Part shown: piece after piece, positions 16,671 to 24,236 of the stretch
How positions within the stretch are numbered: position 1 is the stretch's first letter
How the letters are laid out: each line of letters starts with the position of its first letter
Source of the DNA: Dyella_B nitratireducens
GTDB lineage: Bacteria > Pseudomonadota > Gammaproteobacteria > Xanthomonadales > Rhodanobacteraceae
Assembly: GCF_049532905.1 (NCBI RefSeq)
Contig: NZ_CP064032.1
Coordinates: 372,001 to 436,000, forward strand
Reading direction: 5' to 3'
DNA length: 64,000 nucleotides
Notes under the pieces: generated by a model
The model's database searches: none
What the model was told of the DNA's origin: nothing
Seen by the model: only the letters and a program-made list of their open reading frames with translations
Made by a program: the position numbers and the translations under genes

Positions 16671-17543
16671 TCAATCCTGCTGAGCGGTAACGCCGATCTT
16701 TGCCAACTGCGCCTGCACGCTATCCGGCCCGGCCAGATGCGCCGCGCCAACCGCCACGAAGACGGTCGTGCCGGGCTGCCTCAGCAGGTCCTTGATCTTG
16801 GCTGCCCAATTCTGATTCCGCTGTACGAGCAGCTTCTGGTAAAGCGCGGGCTCTTGCGTTTTCAACTCGTCGTTCTCGAGTTTGGCGATGGCGGCGACAT
16901 CGCCGCGTTTCCAGGCATCGACCAGGGATAGCAGTTCTTCTTTGTTTTTTTCGACGTCGCGCAAGGTGTCGCGCAGAAAAGCGATCTGCAATGCATCGGG
17001 TAGATCGGCGAGGAAACGAATCTGCTGTTCTGCCGTTTCCAAACCACGCACCGGCTTGCCGGCACGTGTCATCTGCGCCTGCAATTGCTTGTCCACGCCT
17101 GCAGCAGGATCAAGCCCGGCTTTCATCAAGGGCGCGACCGTCAACGTCAAGGCGGCCAGCCAGGGTCTCATCGGTTCCAACGCGATGGTGCCGCCGGGCA
17201 ATCCGGCAAGCTGTGCGGCTTTCGCCAGGGCGGCGTTATCGCTTTCGCTCAGCAGCGAAGAGAGCGGGTGCTCGGTGTCCATGCCATAGTGCAGCACCAG
17301 CGAAGTCATGGTGCCTTGATCGTCGTCGGTCAGCTCGATGTAGAGCACCTGGCTTTTCGAGAGGGCTTGATCCAGCGCGGGAAAATGCCAATCCGTGTCG
17401 TTCGGTAGCAAGTGCACGGTGCCAAACAGATACACCGTGCTATCGCCACTTTTTGCGTGCCATAGCGCAGGGTGGGCGACTGCACTACCGCATAGCAGGA
17501 GTAGTAGCGAGAACAGCGCAAGCAGGCGTCGATAAAGAGTCAT
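16671..17543 (-). CDS. TraB/GumN family protein
   Basis: A 290-residue protein of the TraB/GumN (Tiki-like) family with a signal peptide (LLALFSLLLLLCGSAVAHP). Family marks are HAKSGDSTVYLFGTVHLLP near residues 28-46, the first catalytic-type GxxH, the LYIELTDDDQ acidic segment, and the terminal VFVAVGAAHLAGPDSVQAQL with the second GxxH. The family is related to a metalloprotease clan whose animal member cleaves Wnt; bacterial roles are little known. The ATG at 17543 gives a proper signal sequence. It begins eight bases after cfa ends and is therefore probably the last gene of the crcB operon. Periplasmic location is seen; activity is inference. Confidence 0.87.
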   Translation of the reverse strand: MTLYRRLLALFSLLLLLCGSAVAHPALWHAKSGDSTVYLFGTVHLLPNDTDWHFPALDQALSKSQVLYIELTDDDQGTMTSLVLHYGMDTEHPLSSLLSESDNAALAKAAQLAGLPGGTIALEPMRPWLAALTLTVAPLMKAGLDPAAGVDKQLQAQMTRAGKPVRGLETAEQQIRFLADLPDALQIAFLRDTLRDVEKNKEELLSLVDAWKRGDVAAIAKLENDELKTQEPALYQKLLVQRNQNWAAKIKDLLRQPGTTVFVAVGAAHLAGPDSVQAQLAKIGVTAQQD

Positions 17544-17551
17544 AGGAAAAC

Positions 17552-18670
17552 TCAGCGCGGAACGCGATAGCCGCCGGGCACGCCGTACGGACTCAGGGTG
17601 AGCTGCCAGAGCTGGTCGCGCCGGCTGCGGAAAACAGCGGTGGATACCGATAAGTAGAAATGCCACATGCGGCGGAAGCGTTCATCGTAGTGGTTGCAAA
17701 GCGTAGACCATGCCGCGTCGAAATTCGCGCGCCAGGCGCTCAGCGTGCGATCGTAGTCCGCGCCGAAATTATGCCAATCTTCCACGACGAACAGGCCTTC
17801 CAGCGTAGTCGCCACTTGACTGGCAGCGGGAATCATGGAGTTGGGAAAGATGTATTTCTCGATCCACGGATCGGTCAGCCCCGGCGCCTGATGGGTGCCG
17901 ATGCAGTGCAGGAGGAACAGGCCGTCGTCTTTCAGGCAGCGGCGTGAGACTTCGAAGTATTCGCGATAATTCCTGCCACCCACGTGCTCGAACATGCCGA
18001 TCGACATGATCGCATCGAACGGTTCGTCGACGTCGCGGTAATCCTGCAGGCGGATTTCGATCGGTAGACCCTGGCATAACTCGCGCGCCAACTCGGCCTG
18101 CTCGTTGGAAACGGTAACGCCGACACCTTCCACACCGTAGCGCTCCGCCGCGAACTTCAGCGCCTCGCCCCAGCCACAACCGATGTCGAGCACGCGCATG
18201 CCGGGCTTCAACTGCAACTTGCGGCAGATCAGGTCGAGCTTGGCTTCCTGTGCTTCGTCCAGATTATTCGCGTTTGCCCAATAGCCGCAGGAATACATCA
18301 TGTACTTGCCAAGCATGGCCTTGAACAGATCATTGCCACGGTCGTAATGCGCCTTGCCGATCTCGAACGCATGCTGGCCGCGCTGCATGTTGATGAAGCG
18401 CGCGCGCAGATGCACGATCAGCGTATCGAGCGTCTTGAGGTGTTCATCCAGATGACTGCGAAGGATCATGGTGAACATGCCGGGCAGATCCTCGGCGTCC
18501 CACCAGCCATCCATATAGGCTTCGCCCAGGCCTAGCGAGCCGTGGGCAAATACGCGTGCGTAGAGTTGTTCGTTATGGACGTGCAGATCGGTGGGCGTGG
18601 GGCCGTTGATCTGCACGCCCGCCAGTTCAAGCAGTTCGGCGGCGCGTTGGCGCAGGGAGTCTTGACTCAT
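17552..18670 (-). CDS. cfa: Cyclopropane-fatty-acyl-phospholipid synthase
   Basis: A 372-residue enzyme that adds a methylene from SAM across double bonds of phospholipid acyl chains, altering membrane stability and permeability, often under acid or late growth stress. It has the SAM-binding VLDIGCGWGEALKFAAERYG, the upstream HYDRGNDLFKAMLGKYMMYS phospholipid-side motif, and the IGMFEHVGGRNY and FPNSMIPA segments typical of the family. The ATG at 18670 follows a GGAAGGGG Shine-Dalgarno and overlaps the DUF190 stop by four bases. The unusual feature is its place behind crcB, DUF190 and a fluoride riboswitch, which would put membrane cyclopropanation under fluoride control if the transcript is continuous. 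Confidence 0.94.
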   Translation of the reverse strand: MSQDSLRQRAAELLELAGVQINGPTPTDLHVHNEQLYARVFAHGSLGLGEAYMDGWWDAEDLPGMFTMILRSHLDEHLKTLDTLIVHLRARFINMQRGQHAFEIGKAHYDRGNDLFKAMLGKYMMYSCGYWANANNLDEAQEAKLDLICRKLQLKPGMRVLDIGCGWGEALKFAAERYGVEGVGVTVSNEQAELARELCQGLPIEIRLQDYRDVDEPFDAIMSIGMFEHVGGRNYREYFEVSRRCLKDDGLFLLHCIGTHQAPGLTDPWIEKYIFPNSMIPAASQVATTLEGLFVVEDWHNFGADYDRTLSAWRANFDAAWSTLCNHYDERFRRMWHFYLSVSTAVFRSRRDQLWQLTLSPYGVPGGYRVPR

Positions 18671-19029
18671 GTTGCCCCTTCCTGACCCAGGACACCGAAA
18701 TGTACTGGCGACCACGCGTACACCAGATCAACGCCTGCCTCCCGCACCAGACGCAACAAGGTCTGCGCATTCGCTTCACTGAGCAGGAATTCCACCTTCA
18801 ACGGCAGGTCGTCGGCGAGTTCGAAGAAGGCTTCGTGATGCAGCACACCGTGCCGGCCGAATCCCGCGGTGGCGCGAAACACCGAGCCACCACCCAGCTT
18901 GTTGCGCTTGGCCAGTTCCAGCAGCCACTCGGACATCAACAGTCCATCGTGCCTGGCGTGCACGTGAGTGTAAAAGCGCAGGAAGATGCCGTTGGCCGGG
19001 GAGTTACGAAATGAGACATCGATGCTCAT
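18667..19029 (-). CDS. DUF190 domain protein
   Basis: A 120-residue DUF190 protein. This small ferredoxin-like or PII-like fold is repeatedly found next to crcB; the sequence shows the characteristic NGIFLRFYTHVHARHDGLLMSEWLLELAKRNK start and the GGGSVFRATAGFGRHG glycine-rich middle. Its biochemical role is unproven, although association with the fluoride channel suggests a regulatory or accessory part. It starts 18 bases after the crcB stop and overlaps cfa by ATGA, so it is translationally tied to cfa. No membrane segment or signal peptide is present, so it is cytoplasmic. Confidence 0.9.
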   Translation of the reverse strand: MSIDVSFRNSPANGIFLRFYTHVHARHDGLLMSEWLLELAKRNKLGGGSVFRATAGFGRHGVLHHEAFFELADDLPLKVEFLLSEANAQTLLRLVREAGVDLVYAWSPVHFGVLGQEGAT

Positions 19030-19047
19030 GACGCTGCCGACTCCGTA

Positions 19048-19434
19048 TCAATGGCGCAGCAGACCGCGCGTAAGAAAAATGCCCAGGATCGTCATGGTCA
19101 GGCTGCCGATCAAATGCACCGTGACGTGTACGCCAAACCATAGCAGCTGCCCGCGTAGCAGCAAGGTGTCCGCTTCGGCGGAAAAGGTGGAGAAAGTAGT
19201 CAGGCCGCCCAGGAAGCCGGTCATCACGAATAGCCGAACTTCCGGCGGCAGCGCCTGGAAGTGTTCGATGATGCCCAACATGCAGCCCATCATCAGGCCG
19301 CCGCTGAGATTGGCCGCCAGGGTGCCCAGCGGCACGGTGGGGAAAATGGGATTGAACAGGATGCCGAGGATCCAGCGCATCCAGCATCCGAGGGCGCCGC
19401 CTATGCCGACGGCAAGAAAACCACTCCAACTCAT
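19048..19434 (-). CDS. crcB: Fluoride ion channel/exporter Fluc
   Basis: A 128-residue four-helix Fluc protein that forms a dual-topology dimer and lets fluoride leave the cytoplasm. The hallmark residues are present: GGALGCWMRW in helix 1, Asn42 in TLAANLSGG, and GFLGGLTTFSTFSAE in helix 3, with Phe81 and Phe84 that line the two ion pathways and Thr80/Gly77 near the structural sodium site. It is the first gene after a fluoride riboswitch on the same strand. As a single-gene Fluc it would form a homodimer in opposite orientations. Confidence 0.96.
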   Translation of the reverse strand: MSWSGFLAVGIGGALGCWMRWILGILFNPIFPTVPLGTLAANLSGGLMMGCMLGIIEHFQALPPEVRLFVMTGFLGGLTTFSTFSAEADTLLLRGQLLWFGVHVTVHLIGSLTMTILGIFLTRGLLRH

Positions 19435-19501
19435 ACTGTGTCGTCTCCCATGGGTAGAGGTCCGGCAACACAGGCACGCCTGCGCCGCCGGAATCCGGTG
19501 G

Positions 19502-19577
19502 TGCAGGCATCATCAACCTTGCGGTGGTTCGTTCCACGGGAAAAGCCCCAAGGGAACGGGAGGCATGCCATCTCCCT
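19502..19577 (-). promoter_or_regulatory. Fluoride riboswitch (crcB motif)
   Basis: Read on the minus strand from 19577, the RNA opens with GGGAGATGGCATGCCTCCC, has a GTTCC/GGAAC side hairpin, then GAACCACCGCAAGGTTGATG and closes with GATGATGCCTGCA. These are the conserved pieces of the crcB aptamer: the GGAG/CTCC stem with the GATGGCAT loop, the ACC-containing internal strand, and the distal GATGATGCC that pairs back to GGCAT. The aptamer ends 67 bases before the crcB ATG, leaving room for an expression platform; a GCAGGC/GCCTG hairpin lies in that stretch. It binds fluoride with magnesium and turns expression on. Confidence 0.9.
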
Positions 19578-19613
19578 CATGCGCCGCATGCTAGCGGATG
19601 CGGATGATCGTGG

Positions 19614-19687
19614 GTAGGTTGGGAGGGCAAACCCCAACATCGCCATGCATGTCATCGCGCCACGTTGGGGTTTGCACTCCAACCTAC
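19614..19687. repeat. Family B intergenic palindrome
   Basis: Arms GTAGGTTGGGAGGGCAAACC and its near complement ending in CCTAC. The 19684-19686 triplet is the TAG stop of the minus-strand glycosyltransferase. It sits just beyond the riboswitch start, so it also marks the upstream boundary of the crcB transcript. Confidence 0.9.
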
Positions 19688-20775
19688 GAGTTGAACTCCG
19701 GCATGGCGGCGATGATCCGTGCTACATCTTCGGGCTCCTTGCCCTGCGCGTGAATCACATGCCGGTTGGGGCCGTATGGCCCCCACTCGGCAGCATTGGT
19801 CACGGTGAAGATGCCCATCGTGGGGACATCCGAAGCACAGGCCAGATGCATCACGCCGCAGTCGGCGCTGATATAGACGTCCAAACCCGATAGCACGCAG
19901 GCAAGTTTGCGCAGGTCGGTGGAGTAGTACGCGGGATAGCGCGAACCGAGCATCGTCTCGCCCGAGTGCGGCAGAATTTCCACGAAGCGATGCTCGGGAT
20001 GCGCCGCTTCCAGTACCTGCATGAAGCGTGTCCACCACGCTTCGCCCAGCAGCTTGTTACCGGTCGCATTGCCAAAGATGCCAATGATGCCGCGTCCTGG
20101 CGATGTGATGCCGCTGGCGGCGAGCGAACGCATCAGCGCGTCTTTCCCTTGCGTGCGCTCGTCGGTGCTGAGGCGGATGTCCGGCACGGGATACTCGGCG
20201 GCAACGTCGCGCCCCATGGCATGGCGCAGGAGATAGACCGGGCGCCGTCCCTTGCTTTCCATCGTGTCGGGGAGCGGTACTGCATGGGTGATCTCGCCAT
20301 GCTTTTTCGGACTGCTGAAGCCCAGCGTATACGTGGAGTTCGACAACAGCGTCAGCAGGCGACCGGTTTGCGACAGGGGATCGGCATCGATCGCCAGGTC
20401 GTAGCGGATCTTGCGCATGCGCCGCAGCGTGCCGAAGAACTGGAATGGATGCCCCACACCATGTGCCGGCAAGCGGAAGATGCGCAGCACGTTGAAGAAA
20501 TGACCGTAGACGGTCTCGGCGATCGGACTGCGTGTGAGGATGTCGATCTCTGCCGCGGGATAGACCTTTTCCAGCTCCGACAACAGCGGCGTCAGCAGTA
20601 GCGTGTTGCCAAGGCTGTGGCTTACATGGCAGACCAGGATGCGGTAGATGCCCTTGGCCGGCAGTGGTTCCGAGGTCGGCTGCCCATGGCTGCCGAACAC
20701 CAGCCGCATCAGCCGGCGCGCGATGCTGCGGCGAAAATCGTTGATCGGGTCGTAGTAGCGCGTGTTTTTCAGCAC
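19684..20775 (-). CDS. Family 9 glycosyltransferase, heptosyltransferase-like
   Basis: A 363-residue GT-B enzyme of family 9, the group of ADP-heptose:LPS heptosyltransferases. It shows the N-terminal RILVCHVSHSLGNTLLLTPL donor-side loop, the AEIDILTRSPIAETVYG segment, and the C-terminal nucleotide-sugar site with CVLSGLDVYISADCGVMHLA and VPTMGIFTVTNAAEWGPYG. No other LPS core gene is adjacent, so it could belong to core or another envelope glycan. The start is a GTG; no upstream ATG fits. Its stop lies in a palindrome shared with the crcB leader region. Confidence 0.85.
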   Translation of the reverse strand: MLKNTRYYDPINDFRRSIARRLMRLVFGSHGQPTSEPLPAKGIYRILVCHVSHSLGNTLLLTPLLSELEKVYPAAEIDILTRSPIAETVYGHFFNVLRIFRLPAHGVGHPFQFFGTLRRMRKIRYDLAIDADPLSQTGRLLTLLSNSTYTLGFSSPKKHGEITHAVPLPDTMESKGRRPVYLLRHAMGRDVAAEYPVPDIRLSTDERTQGKDALMRSLAASGITSPGRGIIGIFGNATGNKLLGEAWWTRFMQVLEAAHPEHRFVEILPHSGETMLGSRYPAYYSTDLRKLACVLSGLDVYISADCGVMHLACASDVPTMGIFTVTNAAEWGPYGPNRHVIHAQGKEPEDVARIIAAMPEFNS

Positions 20776-20806
20776 GGTGGGCTTCGTGGCAATCAGGCGT
20801 CGCGCA

Positions 20807-21286
20807 CTATACCGGTTCGCCGGCCGGCGTTAGGAGCCCGTGTTCAATCAGCCAAGTTTTTGCGTTCTCGGCATCGTGCTCGAACCAGGCGCGGGCCGAG
20901 CCAAGCCGGAAGGTGTAACCCCAGGCATCCATATCGGCCATGATGCGTTCGCGCCCTACGCCAGGCAGTACGTCGCCCAGCACGATCTGCAGGTAGCAGA
21001 CTGCATCTTCTTCCTCGATCGAATCGGTGGCGTCGGTATGTACGTCGCCGCGGCGCGCTGGCGGTAGCACGATCAGGTGACCGGCTTCGTGCAGCACCGA
21101 ATGCACGGGGGTGTCGCCGCGCGCATAAACGGTGTGGCCGATGATGCCGGCTTCGTCGTCACCCCAGAAGCTGCCGGGAATCGCTTCACCATCGGCGACG
21201 AGCGAGAGGCTCAGGCCATGATGAGCGAGCAGGGCTTCGACGGCAGTGCCGTCGATGTCGGCGACGCGGAGGACTGATGACGGCAC
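20807..21286 (-). CDS. HEXXH-motif protein of unknown function
   Basis: A 159-residue cytoplasmic protein whose middle carries TPVHSVLHEAGHLIVLPPAR: His66-Glu67-xx-His70 is an HEXXH zinc-site pattern. A later acidic stretch (DSIEEEDAVCYLQIVLGD) could supply a third ligand, as in small zincin-like peptidases. The N terminus (LRVADIDGTAVEALLAHHGL) and the C-terminal helix pair have no motif I can name. It starts 32 bases from the glycosyltransferase GTG in the same direction and could be its operon leader. A metallopeptidase role is a reasonable guess and no more, since HEAGH occurs in non-enzymes as well. Confidence 0.72.
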   Translation of the reverse strand: MPSSVLRVADIDGTAVEALLAHHGLSLSLVADGEAIPGSFWGDDEAGIIGHTVYARGDTPVHSVLHEAGHLIVLPPARRGDVHTDATDSIEEEDAVCYLQIVLGDVLPGVGRERIMADMDAWGYTFRLGSARAWFEHDAENAKTWLIEHGLLTPAGEPV

Positions 21287-21295
21287 GTGGTTTCC

Positions 21296-21379
21296 GTAGG
21301 TTGGGTTAGCGCAGCGTAACCCAACAGGATCCGCGTAAATGGCTGGATTGTTGGGTTACGCTGCGCTAACCCAACCTAC
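21296..21379. repeat. Family A intergenic palindrome
   Basis: Near-perfect inverted repeat with arms starting GTAGGTTGGGTTAGCGCAGC and ending in the complement CCTAC, in the space between the minE 3' end and the HEXXH gene start, here between codirectional rather than convergent genes. Confidence 0.92.
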
Positions 21380-21419
21380 CCGTTGCGCGAGATTCGCTCC
21401 TCGCCGTGGGGAGAGTGCA

Positions 21420-21695
21420 TCAAGTCGCCGGATTCTCCGCCGCCTTGCCATCCGGTAACGCCACCGACAGCTCCAGCACCTCATGCCCGCTGTCGCGCTC
21501 GACATTGATGTTGATCGCATCGAGGTCGACATTGACGTATTTCTTGATGACTTCGAGCAGTTCGTTGCGCAGCAGCGGCAAATAATCGGGGGCGCCGCGC
21601 GTGGAGCGCTCCTGTGCCACGATGATGCGCAGCCGCTCCTTCGCCACGACAGCGGTCGGTTCGGGTTTCCGCTTTAGAAAATCGAGAATACCCAT
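21420..21695 (-). CDS. minE: Cell division topological specificity factor MinE
   Basis: A 91-residue MinE. The N-terminal MGILDFLKRKPEPTAVVAKE is the membrane-targeting amphipathic helix and contact region, followed by the MinD-stimulating RLRIIVAQERS segment and the dimerisation domain (LELLEVIKKYVNVD-like pattern). MinE drives MinD ATP hydrolysis so that the MinCD inhibitor oscillates away from mid-cell. A GGAGG sequence sits ten bases before the ATG, partly overlapping the minD stop region (five-base gap), so minD and minE are close coupled. Confidence 0.96.
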   Translation of the reverse strand: MGILDFLKRKPEPTAVVAKERLRIIVAQERSTRGAPDYLPLLRNELLEVIKKYVNVDLDAININVERDSGHEVLELSVALPDGKAAENPAT

Positions 21696-21700
21696 GGCGG

Positions 21701-22516
21701 TCAGCCTCCGAATACGCGCTGGAAGAAGCCCTTCTTGGGTGCATCGAGAAAGCGCATCGGGCGGGTTTCGCCGAGCAGGCGGGCGACGGTGTCGCGGTAG
21801 GCGTGACCGGCGTTGGAGTTTTCGTCCAGGATCACCGGCACGCCGGAGTTGGAGGCGGCCAGCACATTTTCCGATTCCGGAATCACACCGATCACGTTGA
21901 TGCCGAGAATTTCTTCCACATCTTTCACGCTGAGCATTTCACCTTGTTCGACACGCGAGGGGTTGTAGCGCGTCAATAGCAGGTGCTGGGTGACGGTACC
22001 GTCGCCACGTTCGGCGCGGCGGGTCTTGCTGGCGAGCAGACCCAGGATGCGATCGGAGTCGCGCACCGAAGAAACTTCCGGATTCACCACCACCATGGCG
22101 TGATCGGCGAAATACATCGCCAGGTGCGCGCCCTTCTCGATGCCGGCAGGCGAATCGCAGATGACGTAGTCGAAGCCGTCTTTGCTCAACTCTTCGAGCA
22201 CTTTCTCCACGCCTTCCTGCGTGAGCGCATCCTTGTCGCGCGTCTGGCTGGCGGCGAGCACATAGAGATTTTCGTGGCGCTTGTCCTTGATCAGCGCCTG
22301 CTTGATGGTGGCTTCGCCCTGGATCACGTTGACGAAGTCATACACCACGCGGCGCTCGCAGCCCATGATCAGATCGAGGTTGCGCAGGCCGACGTCGAAA
22401 TCGATCACGGCCACTTTTTTGCCGCTCATCGCCAGGCCCGTGGCAAGCGACGCGCTGGTGGTGGTCTTGCCCACGCCGCCCTTGCCGGACGTCACAACGA
22501 TAATCTCAGCACTCAA
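21701..22516 (-). CDS. minD: Septum site-determining ATPase MinD
   Basis: A 271-residue deviant Walker ATPase. The P-loop is SGKGGVGKTTT at residues 10-20, with the signature Lys11, and the C terminus ends in the amphipathic membrane helix KKGFFQRVFGG. MinD binds ATP, dimerises on the membrane and recruits MinC. The start is a TTG at 22516 with GGAGATGAGCC just upstream; it gives MSAEIIVVTSGKGG, the canonical N terminus. A short palindrome lies in the 61 bases between minC and minD. Confidence 0.96.
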   Translation of the reverse strand: MSAEIIVVTSGKGGVGKTTTSASLATGLAMSGKKVAVIDFDVGLRNLDLIMGCERRVVYDFVNVIQGEATIKQALIKDKRHENLYVLAASQTRDKDALTQEGVEKVLEELSKDGFDYVICDSPAGIEKGAHLAMYFADHAMVVVNPEVSSVRDSDRILGLLASKTRRAERGDGTVTQHLLLTRYNPSRVEQGEMLSVKDVEEILGINVIGVIPESENVLAASNSGVPVILDENSNAGHAYRDTVARLLGETRPMRFLDAPKKGFFQRVFGG

Positions 22517-22549
22517 GGCTCATCTCCGAAAATATGTTCTTCTAATAGT

Positions 22550-22577
22550 TGGTGCTCTGAATGAATCAGAGCATCGA
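22550..22577. repeat. Palindrome in the minC-minD spacer
   Basis: TGCTCTGA at 22553-22560 and TCAGAGCA at 22566-22573 form an 8-base-pair hairpin with a 5-base loop. On the minus strand it reads GATGCTCTGATTCATTC, one base different from the end of the 26466-26621 element, so it may be a minimal derivative of that family. Confidence 0.7.
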
Positions 22578-23363
22578 TTACTTCAGCGGTGCAATCAGCA
22601 GTTTTTCGCCATCGAGCCAGCATTGCACGGACTGGCCCTCCAGGTCTTTCGGTATCTGCTCGAACACGCGGTAGTGGCCGGCGATGGCCACCAGTTCGGC
22701 GCGGAAATCCGAGATGAAAATACGCGCTTTCGTGTCGCCTTGCGCGCCTGCCATCGCACGGCCCTTCAGGCTGCCGTAAACATGGATGCTGCCATCGGCG
22801 ATCACTTCGGCGGCATTGGCGACGGTGCCGACCACGATCAGGTCACGATCGCGCGCATAGACCTGCTGGCCGGAACGCAACGTGCCATCATGGCGTTGCG
22901 CACCGACCGTATTGGCCGGTTGGGACAGCACCGGTTCGCGCACTGGCACTGAGGCTGGTGCGGGCTCAGCGGCGGAGGGCGCGGCAGACGGAGCAGGCGG
23001 TGCGATGCTGCCGCCGTCGGCGGGTTCGTAGGCGGCGCGGAACTTGGCAATCAGCGGCAGGCCCATACGCTGGGCCAGTGCTTCGGTGGCGCTGGTGCCG
23101 TAGGCCAGGCCGACCGGCAGCATGCCGGCGCTGCGCACCGCTTCGAGCAACGCGTCGACGGTGCCGTCATCCGGCAAGTTGAGCAGGTGGCTTAGATCCA
23201 GCACCACCGCAGCGCGCGAAAACAGCTGTGGCGCAGAACGCACGCGGCGTTCCAGTTCTTCGCACAAGGCTGCGGCGTCGAGGCGCCGCACACGCACACA
23301 GGCAATACCGACCTGCCCGAAACGCAGATCGCAGGCATCAGATGTTTCCATTTTTGCATTCAT
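22578..23363 (-). CDS. minC: Septum site-determining protein MinC
   Basis: A 261-residue MinC. The N-terminal FtsZ-inhibiting domain covers about residues 1-105, a proline/alanine/serine-rich linker (APPAPSAAPSAAEPAPASVP) runs about 125-150, and the C-terminal right-handed beta-helix begins with the RSGQQVYARDRDLIVVGTVAN motif and ends with DGEKLLIAPLK. MinC blocks Z-ring assembly near the poles when delivered by MinD. The long linker is more variable than the domains. Its ATG overlaps the upstream GNAT stop by four bases (ATGA), so it is the second gene of the operon. Confidence 0.94.
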   Translation of the reverse strand: MNAKMETSDACDLRFGQVGIACVRVRRLDAAALCEELERRVRSAPQLFSRAAVVLDLSHLLNLPDDGTVDALLEAVRSAGMLPVGLAYGTSATEALAQRMGLPLIAKFRAAYEPADGGSIAPPAPSAAPSAAEPAPASVPVREPVLSQPANTVGAQRHDGTLRSGQQVYARDRDLIVVGTVANAAEVIADGSIHVYGSLKGRAMAGAQGDTKARIFISDFRAELVAIAGHYRVFEQIPKDLEGQSVQCWLDGEKLLIAPLK

Positions 23364-23983
23364 GAACGCCGCTCTCCGGCGAGGCGGCGTGCTTGGGAGT
23401 CTTGGTTAGCCAAAGGGAGATCGCGGCCCGCCAGCCAGGGAAGGTCGGGCAGGCCGGCATGTTCCAGGTAGGTATCGCGTACGTAGGCGTAGCTGGGTAG
23501 GTCTTTGGCGAGCAGGCTCACCTGTGGCCCGCGTTCGCCCATGCGTTGCTGGCCTACTTCCTGGAAGCCGTAGGTGCCATGGAACAGCACGACCACGTCG
23601 TCGGCCGGTTCCAGGAATACTTCGCAGGTAAGCAGCGGCACCCGCACTTCGGCGTAGCTGTTCACGTCGCAATAGAAAATGCGACCCAGGCCGTGTCGCC
23701 GATACGCATTGGCGATCACGATGCGGTCGATGTAGACGAACGACGGATAGTGCTCGCTGAACCACAGATAGTTGGGGCTGGCGTAATCGCGGCTGTCGCG
23801 CAGGGCGATCAGGAAGCCGGCGAGATGGCCATCGATTTCTGCCACACGGAAGTAATCGGCGTGCTCGTAGAAGTAGCGCAACCGTTCTGCATCCAGGGCG
23901 AGGATGGAGCGACCGGCAGTGTTGTTGAGTGCCAGGACGGCATCCAGGTCGTGCTCGCGCACGTCGCGGATGGCAAGGGCCAT
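23360..23983 (-). CDS. GNAT family acetyltransferase coupled to minC
   Basis: A 207-residue GNAT protein. The fold is seen from ALAIRDVREHDLDAVLALNN at the N terminus through FLIALRDSRDY, the VYIDRIVIANAYRRHGLGR acetyl-CoA loop (R-x-x-G-x-G/A type), and the FLEPADDVVVLFHGTYGFQEVG region. The acceptor is unknown. The four-base overlap with minC suggests joint translation, which is unusual for an acetyltransferase and may mean that a division protein or a small metabolite is acetylated; this is inference. It has no signal peptide. The plus-strand sensor kinase gene diverges about 250 bases away, with nothing else recognisable between. Confidence 0.86.
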   Translation of the reverse strand: MALAIRDVREHDLDAVLALNNTAGRSILALDAERLRYFYEHADYFRVAEIDGHLAGFLIALRDSRDYASPNYLWFSEHYPSFVYIDRIVIANAYRRHGLGRIFYCDVNSYAEVRVPLLTCEVFLEPADDVVVLFHGTYGFQEVGQQRMGERGPQVSLLAKDLPSYAYVRDTYLEHAGLPDLPWLAGRDLPLANQDSQARRLAGERRS

Positions 23984-24236
23984 TCGTTGCTCCGCAGTAA
24001 ATAGTGGCTAGTCAAGACCGACTGACGGCCCAGCTCTGGCGCATTATGGCATGCGACATCGGGCGGCACATCCCGTATTGCGGCATGTAAAAGGTTTGTA
24101 AAAACAAGGAATGGGGCATCATGAGTAGGGAAGAGCGATGACCCGCAAGCGCACCGCGTCCGGTTTTTGCGATGTCCGGTTTACGCCGCCCCACACGTGA
24201 CTTCCCGCGCATGACACCGTGCCCCTGCGCGGGCCT

